47,244 nucleotides of DNA from assembly GCA_017304945.1 (NCBI GenBank), contig JAFKLG010000090.1, positions 1 to 47,244 on the forward strand, given 5' to 3'. The position numbers were made by a program, and so were the translations under genes. The notes below the pieces were generated by a model, which made no database searches, had not been told where the DNA came from, and saw nothing but the letters and a program-made list of their open reading frames with translations. Position 1 is the first letter of the stretch. Every line of letters starts with the position of its first letter. The stretch comes from Rhodospirillales bacterium (GTDB lineage: Bacteria > Pseudomonadota > Alphaproteobacteria > Acetobacterales > Acetobacteraceae). Positions 7,051 through 16,949 of this stretch are shown here, piece by piece.

Positions 7051-9893
7051 AGCAGTGGCGTGGGCTCGATGCCCTGGCGCGTGACCCGGCCTTCGTGGCG
7101 CGCGCGGAGGCGGAGTTCCCCATGCTCGCCAAGGCCATGGCCGCCCCGACCGATCGCCGCGGCGTGCTGCGCCTGATGGCCGCGGGGCTGGCGCTGGCCG
7201 GCCTGACCGGCTGCGATGCCGGCGCGCAGGACGGGATCCTCATGCCGCCCGTGCGCCCCGCCTCCGGCACGGTCGGCACGAGCGGCCTGTTCGCCACCGC
7301 CCATATGGCGCAGGGCTACGCCGAGGGCGTGCTGCTGCGCCACGCCGCGGGCCGGCCAATCAAGGTGGAAGGCAACACGCTGCATCCCGCGAGCCTTGGC
7401 GCCACCGACGCGATCGCGCAGGCCGAAATCCTCGGCTTCTACGACCCCGATCGCGACATCACCCTGCGCCGCGGCCGCACCGCTCAGAGCTGGCAGGACC
7501 TGGTGACCGCCCTCGCCGCCCAGCGGGCGCGGGCGGAACAGGATCGTGGCGCCGGGTTGCGGCTGCTCACCGGCCGGATCACCTCCCCCACCCTCGCGCG
7601 CCAGATCGCGGAGCTGCGCGCGGCCTATCCGGAGATGCGCTGGCACCAGTGGGAGCCGGTGACGCGGGATGCCGTACGCGCCGGCGCGCTGCTCGCCTAT
7701 GGACAGCCGGTGCAGGTCCAGCCGCGGCTGGACGTCGCCGACGTGATCGTGGCGTTTGATGGCGACCTGCTGGGCAGCGCGCCCGGGCACCTGCGTTTCG
7801 CCCGCGACTTTGCCAGCCGCCGCAATCCGACCCGCACCGATCGCATGAGCCGCGTCTACGCGGTGGAGCCCGCCCCCACGCCGATGGGCCTCGTCGCCGA
7901 TCACCGGCTGATCGCCGGCCCGCGCGACCTGGCCCGCTTCGTCCCCATGCTCGCCGGCGCGGTCCTGCGCGACGAGACGGCCTCCGACGCGCCGCCCTGG
8001 CTCGCCGCGATGGCGGCGGACCTGAAAGGCGCGCGCGGCCGCGCCTTCGTCCATGCCGGCCCCGAGCTGCCCGCCGAGGCGCATGCCCTGGTGCATGCGA
8101 TGAACGAGGCGCTGGGCGGGCGCGGCGCGACCTACCGGCTGACCGATCCGGCCGAGGCGGAGCCGGTCGCGCTGGCCGACTCGCTCGCCGCGCTGATGGC
8201 GGACATGCAGGCGGGACGCGTGCACACGCTGATCGTGCTCGACAGCAACCCGGCCTACACTGCCCCCGGCTTCGCCGATGCGCTGACCCGCGTCGCCTTC
8301 TCGCTGACCATGGCGATGGCGCCGACCGAGACCGCGGGCCTGACGCACTGGTCCGTGCCGCAGCGCCACGGCTTCGAGGACTGGAGCGACGGACGCGCCT
8401 TCGACGGCACCGCCACGATTCTGCAACCCCAGGCACAGCCGCTCTACGACGCGATCAGCCCGCACACGTTGCTGTCCCTGCTGCGCGGTCCTGCCCCGGT
8501 TGGCAGCCGCGATGCCGTGCGAGCGACCTGGGCGGCGGCATGGGGCGAATCGCTCGACACGCGCTGGCACGACTCGCTGGCGGCGGGGCTGGTGGATGAT
8601 ACCGCGGTACCGGTGAGCGACGTCAGGCTGCGTGACGCCGCCGCGCAGGCCATCCCGCCCGTCCCGGACGGCGATACGGCGCTGCTGCTGCGACCCGATC
8701 CGCATGTGTGGGATGGGCGCTGGGCCAACAATGCGTGGCTGCAGGAGCTGCCGCGCGCGACCACCAAGCTGGTATGGGACAACCCGCTGCTGCTCTCACC
8801 GGCCGGCGCCCGTGCGCTGGGCGTGCGTAACGGAGAGCGCGTGGAGGTGCGTCGCGGTGACGCACACGTCGTGTTGCCCGCCTGGGTGGTGCCGGGCCAG
8901 GCGCCCGACACCGTCATCGCCACGCTGGGCTATGGGCGGCGCGACGTCGGCGAGGTCGGGCGCGACGTCGGCTGGAACGTCTACCCGCTGACCGGCGGCG
9001 GCCCGGTGTCGCTGCGCAAGGCCGAGGGACACGACGCGCTCGCCAGCACCGAACACCACGACCCGATCTTCTGCGACGCTGGCGAGTACGTGCGGCATAC
9101 CGACCTGGCCGCGTTCGAGGCCGACCCGCACGTGCTGGGCCACGAACCGCCGCTCGACAGCCTGTACCGGACGCATCCGCCCGGACCGGCCGCCTGGGGC
9201 ATGAGCGTCGATCTCAATGCCTGCATCGGCTGCAACGCCTGCGTCGTCGCCTGCATGGCGGAGAACAACGTGCCCGTCGTCGGCAAGGCGCAGGTGCTGC
9301 ATCAGCGCGAGATGCACTGGCTGCGCATCGACCGCTACTACGAAGGCGCGCCGGACGATCCCGATATCTTCCTGCAGCCGATGCTGTGCCAGCACTGCGA
9401 GCAGGCTCCCTGCGAAGTCGTGTGCCCCGTGGAAGCGACGCTGCACGATTCCGAGGGGCTCAACGTGATGGTCTACAACCGCTGCATCGGCACGCGGTTC
9501 TGCTCCAACAACTGCCCCTACAAGGTGCGTCGCTTCAATTACTTCCCATACGCGCAGGACGAGCATCGCACGGCCCTCGCACGCAATCCCGAGGTGACCG
9601 TTCGTGCCCGGGGTGTGATGGAGAAATGCACCTTCTGCCTGCAACGGATCGCCGCCGCCCGCATCGTCGCCGATATCGAGAACCGTCCGGTCGGCGCCGA
9701 GGAAGTGGTGACCGCCTGCCAGGCTGCCTGTCCCACCCGCGTGTTCAGCTTCGGCAACATGGCCGAGGGCGGCGCGGTGGTGGAGCACAAGAAGAGCCCG
9801 CTGAGCTACGCGCTGCTGGCCGAGCAGAATACGCATCCGCGGTTGACGTATGAGGGGGTGGTGCGCAACCGCAACAAGGATGTGGGCGCGTGA
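7038..9893 (+). CDS. actB: Alternative Complex III subunit ActB, iron-sulfur oxidoreductase
   Basis: A 951-residue periplasmic subunit related to a fusion of molybdopterin oxidoreductase (which lost its cofactor in this family) with a four-cluster ferredoxin domain. A Tat-like leader with a lipobox-like end is visible (DRRGVLRLMAAGLALAGLTGC). Iron-sulfur motifs start near residue 729: CIGCNACVVAC, CQHCEQAPCEVVCP, CIGTRFCSNNCP and CTFC...CQAACP. The CIGT variant lacks one cysteine, consistent with one [3Fe-4S] among three [4Fe-4S] centres as known for ActB. The start at 7038 overlaps actA by 13 bases and gives a sensible leader; an upstream in-frame ATG would add 29 residues read from the actA region. 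Confidence 0.92.
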   Translation: MPSLKQWRGLDALARDPAFVARAEAEFPMLAKAMAAPTDRRGVLRLMAAGLALAGLTGCDAGAQDGILMPPVRPASGTVGTSGLFATAHMAQGYAEGVLLRHAAGRPIKVEGNTLHPASLGATDAIAQAEILGFYDPDRDITLRRGRTAQSWQDLVTALAAQRARAEQDRGAGLRLLTGRITSPTLARQIAELRAAYPEMRWHQWEPVTRDAVRAGALLAYGQPVQVQPRLDVADVIVAFDGDLLGSAPGHLRFARDFASRRNPTRTDRMSRVYAVEPAPTPMGLVADHRLIAGPRDLARFVPMLAGAVLRDETASDAPPWLAAMAADLKGARGRAFVHAGPELPAEAHALVHAMNEALGGRGATYRLTDPAEAEPVALADSLAALMADMQAGRVHTLIVLDSNPAYTAPGFADALTRVAFSLTMAMAPTETAGLTHWSVPQRHGFEDWSDGRAFDGTATILQPQAQPLYDAISPHTLLSLLRGPAPVGSRDAVRATWAAAWGESLDTRWHDSLAAGLVDDTAVPVSDVRLRDAAAQAIPPVPDGDTALLLRPDPHVWDGRWANNAWLQELPRATTKLVWDNPLLLSPAGARALGVRNGERVEVRRGDAHVVLPAWVVPGQAPDTVIATLGYGRRDVGEVGRDVGWNVYPLTGGGPVSLRKAEGHDALASTEHHDPIFCDAGEYVRHTDLAAFEADPHVLGHEPPLDSLYRTHPPGPAAWGMSVDLNACIGCNACVVACMAENNVPVVGKAQVLHQREMHWLRIDRYYEGAPDDPDIFLQPMLCQHCEQAPCEVVCPVEATLHDSEGLNVMVYNRCIGTRFCSNNCPYKVRRFNYFPYAQDEHRTALARNPEVTVRARGVMEKCTFCLQRIAAARIVADIENRPVGAEEVVTACQAACPTRVFSFGNMAEGGAVVEHKKSPLSYALLAEQNTHPRLTYEGVVRNRNKDVGA

Positions 9894-11263
9894 CCGGCCC
9901 GACCCGCGACGACCGCGGGATCACCCGCCCGCGCCTCGGCGATCCGGTCGCCTTGTCCACCAGCAACGCGGCGATGACGGAGCACGTTTCCGCGGTCCCG
10001 TTCCGCTCGCAACCATTCGCGCGCTACTGGCTGGCGGTCGCGCCGTTCGGGGCGCTGACCGCGGTGCTGCTGGGGTCGATCCTCTATCTGTTCTACGCCG
10101 GCGTCGGCATCTGGGGCATCGACTGGCCGGTCGTCTGGGGCTTCGCGCTGATCAACTACGTCTGGTGGATCGCAATCGCCTCGGGCGGCACCTTCATCTC
10201 CGCCCTGTTCTACTTGACCCGCTCCGAATGGCGGAACGCGATCAACCGCATTGCCGAGACCATGACGCTGTTCGGTGCGGTCTGCGCCGGGATCTACCCG
10301 ATCCTGCATCTGGGTCGTCCCTGGTTCTTCTACTGGCTGTTCCCGTACCCGAACACGATGGACCTCTACCCGCAGTTCCGCAGCCCGCTGCTGTGGGACT
10401 TCTTCGCCATCCTGACCTACGTGATCAGCTCCGTGCTGTTCTGGTATTTCGGCCTGCTGCCCGACCTCGCGACGATGCGCGATCGCGCCACCAAGCGCGG
10501 ATGGCAGATCTTCTACGGCGCGCTCGCATTGGGTTTCCGCGGCTCGTCCACGCAATGGCGCCACTACCACGTCACCTACGGCGTGCTCGCCGCGATCATG
10601 GCGCCCCTCGTCTGCTCGGTGCACAGCATCGTCGGGCTGGACTTCGCGGGCGCCGCCACGCCCGGCTGGCATTCCACCCAGTTCCCGCCGTTCTTCATCT
10701 TCGGCGCCTTCCTCTCCGGCTTCGCGACCGTGCTGCTGCTGGTGATCGCACTGCGCCGCTTGCTGCGGCTGCAGGATTGGATGACGGGGCGGCATTTCGA
10801 CGCGCTGTGCAAGCTGCTGCTCACCAGCAGCCTGTTCGTCGGCTACGCCTACACGATGGACGGATTCTCCATCTTCTATGGCGGCGAGAAGGCCGAGATC
10901 GTCAACTACACCGATCGGCTGTTCGGCTACTACGCCCCGATCTACTGGGGCGCCGTGCTGTTCAACGTGATCGTCCCGCAGCTCCTGTGGATCCGCACGA
11001 TCCGGGTGAACCAGGTGCTGGTCACGCTGATCAGCCTCGGCGTCATCGTCGGCATGTGGTTCGAGCGCTACACGATCGTGGTGGGCAGCCTGCATCGCCC
11101 GCATTTGCCGTCCGCCTGGGGCCTGTATCACGGCTCCCTCTGGGACTGGCTCACGCTGATGGGCACGGTCGGGCTGTTCGTGTTCGGCATCCTGCTCGCG
11201 ATCCGTATCGTTCCGGCGATGTCGATGTTCGAGATGCGCGACACGCTCGAGCAGCAGCGATGA
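9890..11263 (+). CDS. actC: Alternative Complex III subunit ActC, NrfD-like quinol-binding membrane protein
   Basis: A 457-residue polytopic protein of the NrfD/PsrC family with about ten helices. It forms the quinol oxidation site next to ActB. Recognisable stretches include the N-terminal helix around YWLAVAPFGALTAVLLGS, the INYVWWIAIASGGTFISALF helix and GRPWFFYWLFPYPNTM. The start is a GTG overlapping the actB stop; an internal ATG at residue 29 is an alternative because the first residues are poorly hydrophobic and variable. It overlaps actD by ATGA. Confidence 0.92.
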   Translation: MTGPTRDDRGITRPRLGDPVALSTSNAAMTEHVSAVPFRSQPFARYWLAVAPFGALTAVLLGSILYLFYAGVGIWGIDWPVVWGFALINYVWWIAIASGGTFISALFYLTRSEWRNAINRIAETMTLFGAVCAGIYPILHLGRPWFFYWLFPYPNTMDLYPQFRSPLLWDFFAILTYVISSVLFWYFGLLPDLATMRDRATKRGWQIFYGALALGFRGSSTQWRHYHVTYGVLAAIMAPLVCSVHSIVGLDFAGAATPGWHSTQFPPFFIFGAFLSGFATVLLLVIALRRLLRLQDWMTGRHFDALCKLLLTSSLFVGYAYTMDGFSIFYGGEKAEIVNYTDRLFGYYAPIYWGAVLFNVIVPQLLWIRTIRVNQVLVTLISLGVIVGMWFERYTIVVGSLHRPHLPSAWGLYHGSLWDWLTLMGTVGLFVFGILLAIRIVPAMSMFEMRDTLEQQR

Positions 11264-11748
11264 GGATCGTGGTGGGCGCGTTCGCCGACAAGGCGGCGAT
11301 GCAAACTGCACTCGCGCGGCTGCGTGAGGCGGGGTTCAACGCCATCGAGACCTATACGCCGAGTCCGCCCGGCGAGGGACACTCACCGCTGCCGCTGGTG
11401 ATCCTGGTGGCCGGGCTGGTCGGTGCGGCCCTCGGCTTCTGGTGGCAGACGCACGAGACCGGGCAGGCCTATCCGCTCGACATCGGCGGCCGTGCGCACT
11501 TCTCCTGGCCCGCCTACGTTCCGATCGCCTTCGAGATCGGCGTGCTGTTCGCGATCACCGCCGGCGTGGTCGGCTTCTTCCTGATCAACCGCATGCCGCA
11601 ACTCTGGGCGCCGGTCGATGAGGCGCCGGCGCTGCGGCGTGCGACCTCCGATCGCTGGTGCATCGCAATCCACACCGAAGCGCCGGACCAGGCGCGCCAT
11701 GCACTGTGGCGTTTCGCCGCGCTGCAGGTCGACGAGGTGCCGGCATGA
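11260..11748 (+). CDS. actD: Alternative Complex III subunit ActD (DUF3341)
   Basis: A 162-residue membrane protein. The N-terminal ferredoxin-like alpha/beta portion (VVGAFADKAAMQTALARLRE) is followed by two helices (LPLVILVAGLVGAALGFWW and FEIGVLFAITAGVVGFFLI) and a short cytoplasmic tail. This layout matches DUF3341, the ActD subunit, which packs against ActC. It is translationally coupled on both sides by ATGA overlaps. Confidence 0.9.
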   Translation: MRIVVGAFADKAAMQTALARLREAGFNAIETYTPSPPGEGHSPLPLVILVAGLVGAALGFWWQTHETGQAYPLDIGGRAHFSWPAYVPIAFEIGVLFAITAGVVGFFLINRMPQLWAPVDEAPALRRATSDRWCIAIHTEAPDQARHALWRFAALQVDEVPA

Positions 11749-12230
11749 AGCGCGCCGCGGTGCTGCTGACGATCGGCCTGCTGTCCGGCTGCGACGACAT
11801 GATCGTGCAGTCGAACGCCAAGCTGTACGATCCGGAGGCCGGCCGCGTGCATCCGGCGGAGGAGACCGTGCCGTGGCAGGACGCGCCCGAGGCACCGCCT
11901 CCGCTCACCCTCGCGCTGATCGAGCGCGGCCAGCAACGCTTCCGCATCGACTGCACGCCCTGCCACGGCGAACTCGGCGACGGCCAGGGCATGATCGTGC
12001 AACGCGGCTTCTCGCCGCCGCCCTCCTATCACATCGCCCGACTTCGTGAGGCGTCGACACGACATTTCTACGATGTGATCACCCACGGCTACGGCGCGAT
12101 GTATTCCTTCGCGGACCGCGTCGCACCGCGCGACCGGTGGGCCATCGCGGCCTATATCCGGGCGCTGCAGCGGTCACAGGACGTGCCCACCGCAGAGCTG
12201 ACCGCCGAACAGAAGCAGGCGCTGAAATGA
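11745..12230 (+). CDS. actE: Alternative Complex III subunit ActE, monohaem cytochrome c lipoprotein
   Basis: A 161-residue lipoprotein-type cytochrome c. The lipobox LLSGC follows a short hydrophobic leader (residues 1-15). One haem site, CTPCH, lies at 70-74; the probable sixth ligand is the methionine in GYGAMYSFADRV. The pattern LIERGQQRFRIDCTPCHGELGDGQG is typical of ActE. It carries electrons from ActA toward the oxidase. The ends overlap actD and actF by four bases each. Confidence 0.92.
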   Translation: MKRAAVLLTIGLLSGCDDMIVQSNAKLYDPEAGRVHPAEETVPWQDAPEAPPPLTLALIERGQQRFRIDCTPCHGELGDGQGMIVQRGFSPPPSYHIARLREASTRHFYDVITHGYGAMYSFADRVAPRDRWAIAAYIRALQRSQDVPTAELTAEQKQALK

Positions 12231-13276
12231 GCGCAATCGGTGCACGCAACTGGGCCTGGATCGCCGGCGGCCTCGGCCTGCTGCTGGCGGTGCTTGGCTG
12301 GATCGTCGATCCGACACGGTTCGCCTTCGCCTGGGTCGCCGCGCTCGCAACCTGGATCGGCTGGCCGCTCGGGTGCCTCGCCTTGCTCTGCGTGCACGCG
12401 TTGACCGGCGGGCGTTGGGGCGATGCGATCCGTCCCGCGCTGCATGCCGGCCTGGGCACGATTCCGCTGCTGCTGCCCGCGCTGGTGCCGGTACTGCTGC
12501 TGGCGCCCCGCCTCTATCCGTGGATGCGCCCCGAGGCGGCGGCGCACCTGCCCAACACGTTCTACTTGAACCCGAGCTTTGCGGCCGTGCGTGTCGGGAT
12601 CGACGTGGTCGTGTGGTTCGCCCTCGCCACCCTGATGCTGGGCAGCCGCAATCGCGGCGGTCCGTCGCGCGGCATCGCGGCGATGACCCTGATCGTCCTG
12701 GGCTTCACCGTCACCTTCGCGGCGATCGATCTGGTGATGTCGCTCGAGCCGCATTTCAATTCCAGCGTATTCGGGATGATCGTCGGGGCGCAGGACGTAC
12801 TGCTCGCAACCGCGATCACGCTCTGGCTCGCCATCCGCTTGGCGCCGCCGCCAGCGCCGGCGCTGCCCGACCTGGCCCGCATCCTGCTCGGATTGCTGAT
12901 CCTGTGGGGCTACCTGGACTTCATGCAGCTCCTGATCGTCTGGCAATCCGACCTGCCACATGAGGCGAGTTGGTACCTGCACCGGATCGACGGACCCTGG
13001 GGCACATTGACCGCCGTGCTCGCGATCCTGCACTTCCTGCTGCCGTTCTTCGCGCTGCTCTCGCCACGCCTGCGACGGAGCCCGCATGGCATCGCCGCGA
13101 TCGCGCTGCTGCTGATCGTCATGCAGGTCCTGCGCGGCTGGTGGCTGGTGCTGCCCGCCAACGATCGTGGACCCGGCTGGATCGATCTCGCGGCCATGCT
13201 GACGTTCGGCGGTCTCTCGCTGGCGCTCGCCCTGCCGCGTCCTCCCCTGCTCCGCGTCGTACGCCGTCATGCGTGA
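12227..13276 (+). CDS. actF: Alternative Complex III subunit ActF, NrfD-like membrane protein
   Basis: A 349-residue polytopic protein, the second NrfD-like subunit of Alternative Complex III. About ten helices are predicted. Family-like stretches are LGFTVTFAAIDLVMSLEPHFNSSVFG-type helix content around residues 160-190 and WGYLDFMQLLIVWQSDLPHE near 225-245. In known complexes ActF does not bind quinol productively and may form a proton path. The gene overlaps actE by ATGA and the next gene by 8 bases. Confidence 0.9.
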   Translation: MSAIGARNWAWIAGGLGLLLAVLGWIVDPTRFAFAWVAALATWIGWPLGCLALLCVHALTGGRWGDAIRPALHAGLGTIPLLLPALVPVLLLAPRLYPWMRPEAAAHLPNTFYLNPSFAAVRVGIDVVVWFALATLMLGSRNRGGPSRGIAAMTLIVLGFTVTFAAIDLVMSLEPHFNSSVFGMIVGAQDVLLATAITLWLAIRLAPPPAPALPDLARILLGLLILWGYLDFMQLLIVWQSDLPHEASWYLHRIDGPWGTLTAVLAILHFLLPFFALLSPRLRRSPHGIAAIALLLIVMQVLRGWWLVLPANDRGPGWIDLAAMLTFGGLSLALALPRPPLLRVVRRHA

Positions 13277-13631
13277 GGCGGACCTCCAGATCCCGCCCGC
13301 GGCGCATGAGCCGCGCGACGTCACCTTCCTGTTCGTGCTGCTGGCCTTCAGCGGCCTGGTGCTCGCCCTGCTCGCCTCCGCCGGCGTGGCGTTATGGCTA
13401 TATCCCCGCACCGCCAGCGACCACCGCCTGGAACAACCGGTGCGCGCGTTCCCTGCCCCGCGGCTCCAGGCCGACCCCGCCGGTGATCTCGCGCGGTTCC
13501 TGAAGCACGAACACGATCGGCTCGACCATGTCGGCTGGGTCGACCAGGCGCACGGCATCGCTCACATCCCAATCGCCGATGCGATGCGCCAGGTCGCGCG
13601 GGACGGCATCCCGGATTGGCCGACGAAATGA
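13269..13631 (+). CDS. Small single-helix membrane protein in the ACIII operon
   Basis: A 120-residue protein with one membrane helix (about residues 20-45) and a conserved-looking C-terminal segment, with DPAGDLARFLKHEHDRLDHV followed by GWVDQAHGIAHIPIADAM. The tail pattern (linker, GWVD, IPI.DAM) is one I associate with small proteins encoded between act and cox genes, but no function is established to my knowledge. It could be an assembly factor or accessory subunit that bridges Alternative Complex III and the oxidase. It overlaps actF by 8 bases and the SCO1 gene by 4. Confidence 0.75.
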   Translation: MREADLQIPPAAHEPRDVTFLFVLLAFSGLVLALLASAGVALWLYPRTASDHRLEQPVRAFPAPRLQADPAGDLARFLKHEHDRLDHVGWVDQAHGIAHIPIADAMRQVARDGIPDWPTK

Positions 13632-14398
13632 GCCGGATCGCATTGCTCCTCGCGCTGCTGCTCGCGCTGCCGGCACGCGCGGCACCCTCCCTCGGCGACA
13701 TCCGTTGGGATCAGCACCCCGGCTCGCAGGTACCGACGGACACGCCGTTCCGCGGCGCCGACGGCCGGCCGATCACGCTCGGTTCCGCCATGGACGGACG
13801 CCCGACCGTGCTCGATCTCGGCTACTTCCATTGCACGACGCTGTGCGGCGTGGTGCGCAACGACCTGCTCTCGGCGCTCGCGCAGAGCGGATTGCGCGCC
13901 GGCACCGACTTCACACTGGTCGCCGTCTCGATCGATCCGGCCGAAACCCCGCAGGACGCCGCGCACGCCTTGTCCGACGAACAGGCGCGCTACCAGGTCC
14001 CCGGCGACCGGCGCGCCTGGCACTATCTCACCGGCACCACGGCCGCGATCGAGCGCGTGACACAGGCCGTCGGCTTCCGCGCCCGATTCGACGCCGCAAC
14101 GAAGCAGTTCTACCATCCGGCCGGCCTCGTCATCCTCACGCCCGCCGGCACCGTCTCCTCCTACGTGCTCGGCGTCGGCTACCAGGCAGGCGACGTGCGT
14201 GCGGCACTGCTGCGCGCGCATGAGGGCGGGATCGCCAAGGCGTCCCTGCCGATCCTGCTGCTGTGCTTCCACTTCGACCCGACGACCGGCCGCTACACGC
14301 TCGCGATCTGGCGCGTGCTGCAACTGGGTGGCGCGCTCACGATCCTGATCGTCGGCGGCACGATCGCATTGGCGCTACGGCGGGAGCGGACACGGTGA
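13628..14398 (+). CDS. SCO1/SenC-type copper chaperone with C-terminal membrane anchor
   Basis: A 256-residue exported thioredoxin-fold protein that delivers copper to the CuA site of subunit II. It has a signal peptide (about residues 1-18), the copper-binding CTTLC (69-73) and a histidine at 163 (FYHPAG). The canonical CxxxCP has lost its proline (CTTLCG). The C-terminus has an additional helix (LQLGGALTILIVGGTIALAL) after LLCFHFDPTTGRYTLAI, an extension seen in SCO proteins of quinol-oxidising clusters. The start was set at 13628, overlapping the preceding stop; an ATG four codons earlier is possible. Confidence 0.87.
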   Translation: MSRIALLLALLLALPARAAPSLGDIRWDQHPGSQVPTDTPFRGADGRPITLGSAMDGRPTVLDLGYFHCTTLCGVVRNDLLSALAQSGLRAGTDFTLVAVSIDPAETPQDAAHALSDEQARYQVPGDRRAWHYLTGTTAAIERVTQAVGFRARFDAATKQFYHPAGLVILTPAGTVSSYVLGVGYQAGDVRAALLRAHEGGIAKASLPILLLCFHFDPTTGRYTLAIWRVLQLGGALTILIVGGTIALALRRERTR

Positions 14399-15327
14399 TC
14401 TGGAAACTCCTGCCCGACGCATCGTCCAGCGCGTGGGAAACCGACGGACTGCTCGCCGGCCTGACGCTGGTGACCGGTGCCGTGCTGCTGCTGGTGTTCT
14501 GGCTGATGCTCGTCTACGCGATCCGCTATCGGGACGACAGTCCGATCGATCGCGGCAAAATCGCCGAGAAGACCTTCCGCTTCGAGATCTCCTGGACCAT
14601 CGCGACGCTGGTGATCTTCTTCGGCCTGTTCGTCTGGGGCGCCGACCTCTATGCCCGCCTCTCGATCCCGCCGAAGGATGCCGACCAGATCTTCGTCGTG
14701 GCCAAGCAGTGGATGTGGAAGGTCGAGCATCCGGGCGGGCAGAAGGAGATCAACGCGCTGCATGTCCCGGTGAACACGCCCATCGAGCTGGTGATGACGT
14801 CGGAGGACGTGATCCACGACTTCTTCGTTCCCGCCTTCCGCATCAAGCGCGACGTGCTGCCGGGCCAATACGAGACGATGTGGTTCACCGCCGAACTGCC
14901 GGGCACGTATCACCTGTTCTGCGCCCAGTTCTGCGGCACCGACCATGCCGCGATGATCGGTCAGGTCGTGGTGCAGACGCAGTCCGACTTCGCCAACTGG
15001 CTCGCGCAGAACGGCACGTCCGGAACACTCGCCCAGCAGGGCGCGCCGCTGTTCATCCGCTATGGCTGTTCCGGCTGCCACTCCGGCAACGGCACCGTTC
15101 GCGCGCCGTCGCTCGCCGGCCTCTACGGATCCCCCGTGCCGCTATCCGACGGCAGCGTCACGACCGCGGACGACCGCTACCTGCGTGACGCGATCCTGCA
15201 GCCGAAGCGCCAGGTCGTGGCGGGGTTTGATCCGGTCATGCCCTCCTTCGCGGGCGTGATCCCGGAGGAAGACCTGATCCGCCTGATCGCCTTCATCCAG
15301 TCCCTCTCACCGGAACGCCCGCGATGA
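14395..15327 (+). CDS. coxB: Cytochrome c oxidase subunit II with fused cytochrome c domain
   Basis: A 310-residue caa3-type subunit II. Two N-terminal helices are followed by the cupredoxin domain with the CuA motif [12 protein letters not shown] (C176, C180, H184, M187). A haem c domain follows, with CSGCH at 225-229 and a likely methionine ligand in FDPVMPSF. The fused haem receives electrons directly from Alternative Complex III cytochromes. The aromatic [10 protein letters not shown] segment is the usual electron entry region. The start is a GTG overlapping the SCO1 stop. Confidence 0.94.
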   Translation: MIWKLLPDASSSAWETDGLLAGLTLVTGAVLLLVFWLMLVYAIRYRDDSPIDRGKIAEKTFRFEISWTIATLVIFFGLFVWGADLYARLSIPPKDADQIFVVAKQWMWKVEHPGGQKEINALHVPVNTPIELVMTSEDVIHDFFVPAFRIKRDVLPGQYETMWFTAELPGTYHLFCAQFCGTDHAAMIGQVVVQTQSDFANWLAQNGTSGTLAQQGAPLFIRYGCSGCHSGNGTVRAPSLAGLYGSPVPLSDGSVTTADDRYLRDAILQPKRQVVAGFDPVMPSFAGVIPEEDLIRLIAFIQSLSPERPR

Positions 15328-16949
15328 GCCAGACGGTCACTGCCACGCGCGCGCTCAGCTATCTCGAAGACGGCAAGACGCTGAGAAGCTGGCTGCTGAC
15401 CACCGACCACAAGCGGATCGCGATCCTCTACGCATTGTCGATCACCGTGTTCTTCTTCATCGGTGGCAGCGCAGCGGCGCTGATCCGCTACAACCTGATC
15501 ACCCCGGAAGGCGCGCTGCGCTCCGCCGAGACCTACAACCGGCTCTTCACCATGCACGGCGTGATCATGGTGTGGTTCTTCCTGGTGCCGGCGGCGCCGG
15601 TGACGATCGGTAACTTCGTCATCCCGCTGATGATCGGCGCGCGCGACCTCGCATTCCCCAAGATCAACCTGATGAGCTGGTACTTGTTCATGGCGGGGGG
15701 CGCCTGCGCGCTGTATGCGCTGTTCGCGGGCGGCGTCGACACCGGCTGGACCTTCTACGCGCCGCTCTCCAGCAACTACGCGCAAGGGCACGTGGTGGCG
15801 GTGGTGGCCGGCATCTTCATCTCCGGCTTCTCCACCATCGCGACCGGACTGAACTTCGTCGTCACCATCCATCGGCTGCGCGCGCCGGGGCTCACCTGGT
15901 ACCGGCTGCCGGTGTTCATCTGGTCGTTCTACGCGACCAGCGTGATCTTCCTGCTCGCCACCCCCGTGCTGGCGATCACGCTGGTCCTGCTGTCGTTCGA
16001 GCGGATCTTCCATGTCGGCGTGTTCGATCCGCGCATCGGCGGCGACCCGCTGCTGTTCCAGCACATGTTCTGGTTCTACTCGCACCCGGCCGTCTACATC
16101 ATGGTGCTGCCGGGCATGGGGATCGTCAGCCAGATCATCCCCTGCTTCAGCCGCAAGGAGCTGTTCGGCTACAAGTTCGTCGTGTGGTGCAGCATCGCGA
16201 TCGCGGTGATCGGCTTCTTCGTGTGGGGCCACCACATGTTCGTCTCGGGCCAGTCGCCCTACGCCAGCATCGTGTTCTCGCTGCTGTCCTACTTCGTCGC
16301 CGTGCCATCCGCCATCAAGGTGTTCAACTGGCTCGGGACGATGCACAAGGGCCGCATCCACTTCAACGCGCCGATGATCTACGCGCTGGGATTCGTCGGG
16401 CTGTTCACCTCGGGCGGGCTCACCGGCCTGTTCCTGGCCGCGCTCGCCGCGGACGTGCACCTGCACGACACCTATTTCGTCATCGCCCATTTCCACTTCA
16501 TCATGGTGGGCGGCATGGTCTCGGCCTACTTCGCGGCGCTGCATTTCTGGTGGCCGAAGATCACCGGTCGCATGTACCCCGAGACGATCGCGCGCGGCGC
16601 CGCGCTGCTGATGTTCCTCGGCTTCAACTTCACCTTCCTGCCGCAGTACATCCTCGGCTATCTCGGCATGCCGCGGCGCTACCACTCCTATCCGCCCGAG
16701 TTCCAGGTGCTGAACGTGCTCTCCTCCGCGGGCGCGTCCATCCTCGCGGCCGCCTATGCGCTGCCGCTGTTCTATCTCACCTGGTCGCTGTTCCGCGGCG
16801 AGCGGGCGCCCAGGAATCCCTGGCGCGCCACCGGCCTCGAATGGACGACCGACTCGCCGCCGATCACCAAGAACTTCCTGGTCACACCCACCGTGACCAG
16901 CGGCCCGTACGACTACAACGACCCGCACACGAAGCTCGCCGATGTCTGA
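15324..16949 (+). CDS. coxA: Cytochrome c oxidase subunit I, A2 type
   Basis: A 541-residue haem-copper oxidase core with about 12 helices. Conserved parts are [12 protein letters not shown] at the start, [11 protein letters not shown] (haem a ligand), the CuB region with YSHPAVYIM (Y252-P255) and HH (WGHHMFVSG), and the double haem ligand segment [19 protein letters not shown]. The helix VI glutamate of A1 enzymes (GHPEVY) is replaced by YSHPAVY, which defines the A2 subfamily where the Tyr-Ser pair ends the D-channel. It overlaps subunit III by 8 bases. Confidence 0.95.
   Translation: MSQTVTATRALSYLEDGKTLRSWLLTTDHKRIAILYALSITVFFFIGGSAAALIRYNLITPEGALRSAETYNRLFTMHGVIMVWFFLVPAAPVTIGNFVIPLMIGARDLAFPKINLMSWYLFMAGGACALYALFAGGVDTGWTFYAPLSSNYAQGHVVAVVAGIFISGFSTIATGLNFVVTIHRLRAPGLTWYRLPVFIWSFYATSVIFLLATPVLAITLVLLSFERIFHVGVFDPRIGGDPLLFQHMFWFYSHPAVYIMVLPGMGIVSQIIPCFSRKELFGYKFVVWCSIAIAVIGFFVWGHHMFVSGQSPYASIVFSLLSYFVAVPSAIKVFNWLGTMHKGRIHFNAPMIYALGFVGLFTSGGLTGLFLAALAADVHLHDTYFVIAHFHFIMVGGMVSAYFAALHFWWPKITGRMYPETIARGAALLMFLGFNFTFLPQYILGYLGMPRRYHSYPPEFQVLNVLSSAGASILAAAYALPLFYLTWSLFRGERAPRNPWRATGLEWTTDSPPITKNFLVTPTVTSGPYDYNDPHTKLADV

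Noticed and set aside
6999..8705. A 568-codon minus-strand open frame opposite actB
   Set aside because: It lies opposite a recognisable ActB sequence and has the same antisense composition bias without motifs.
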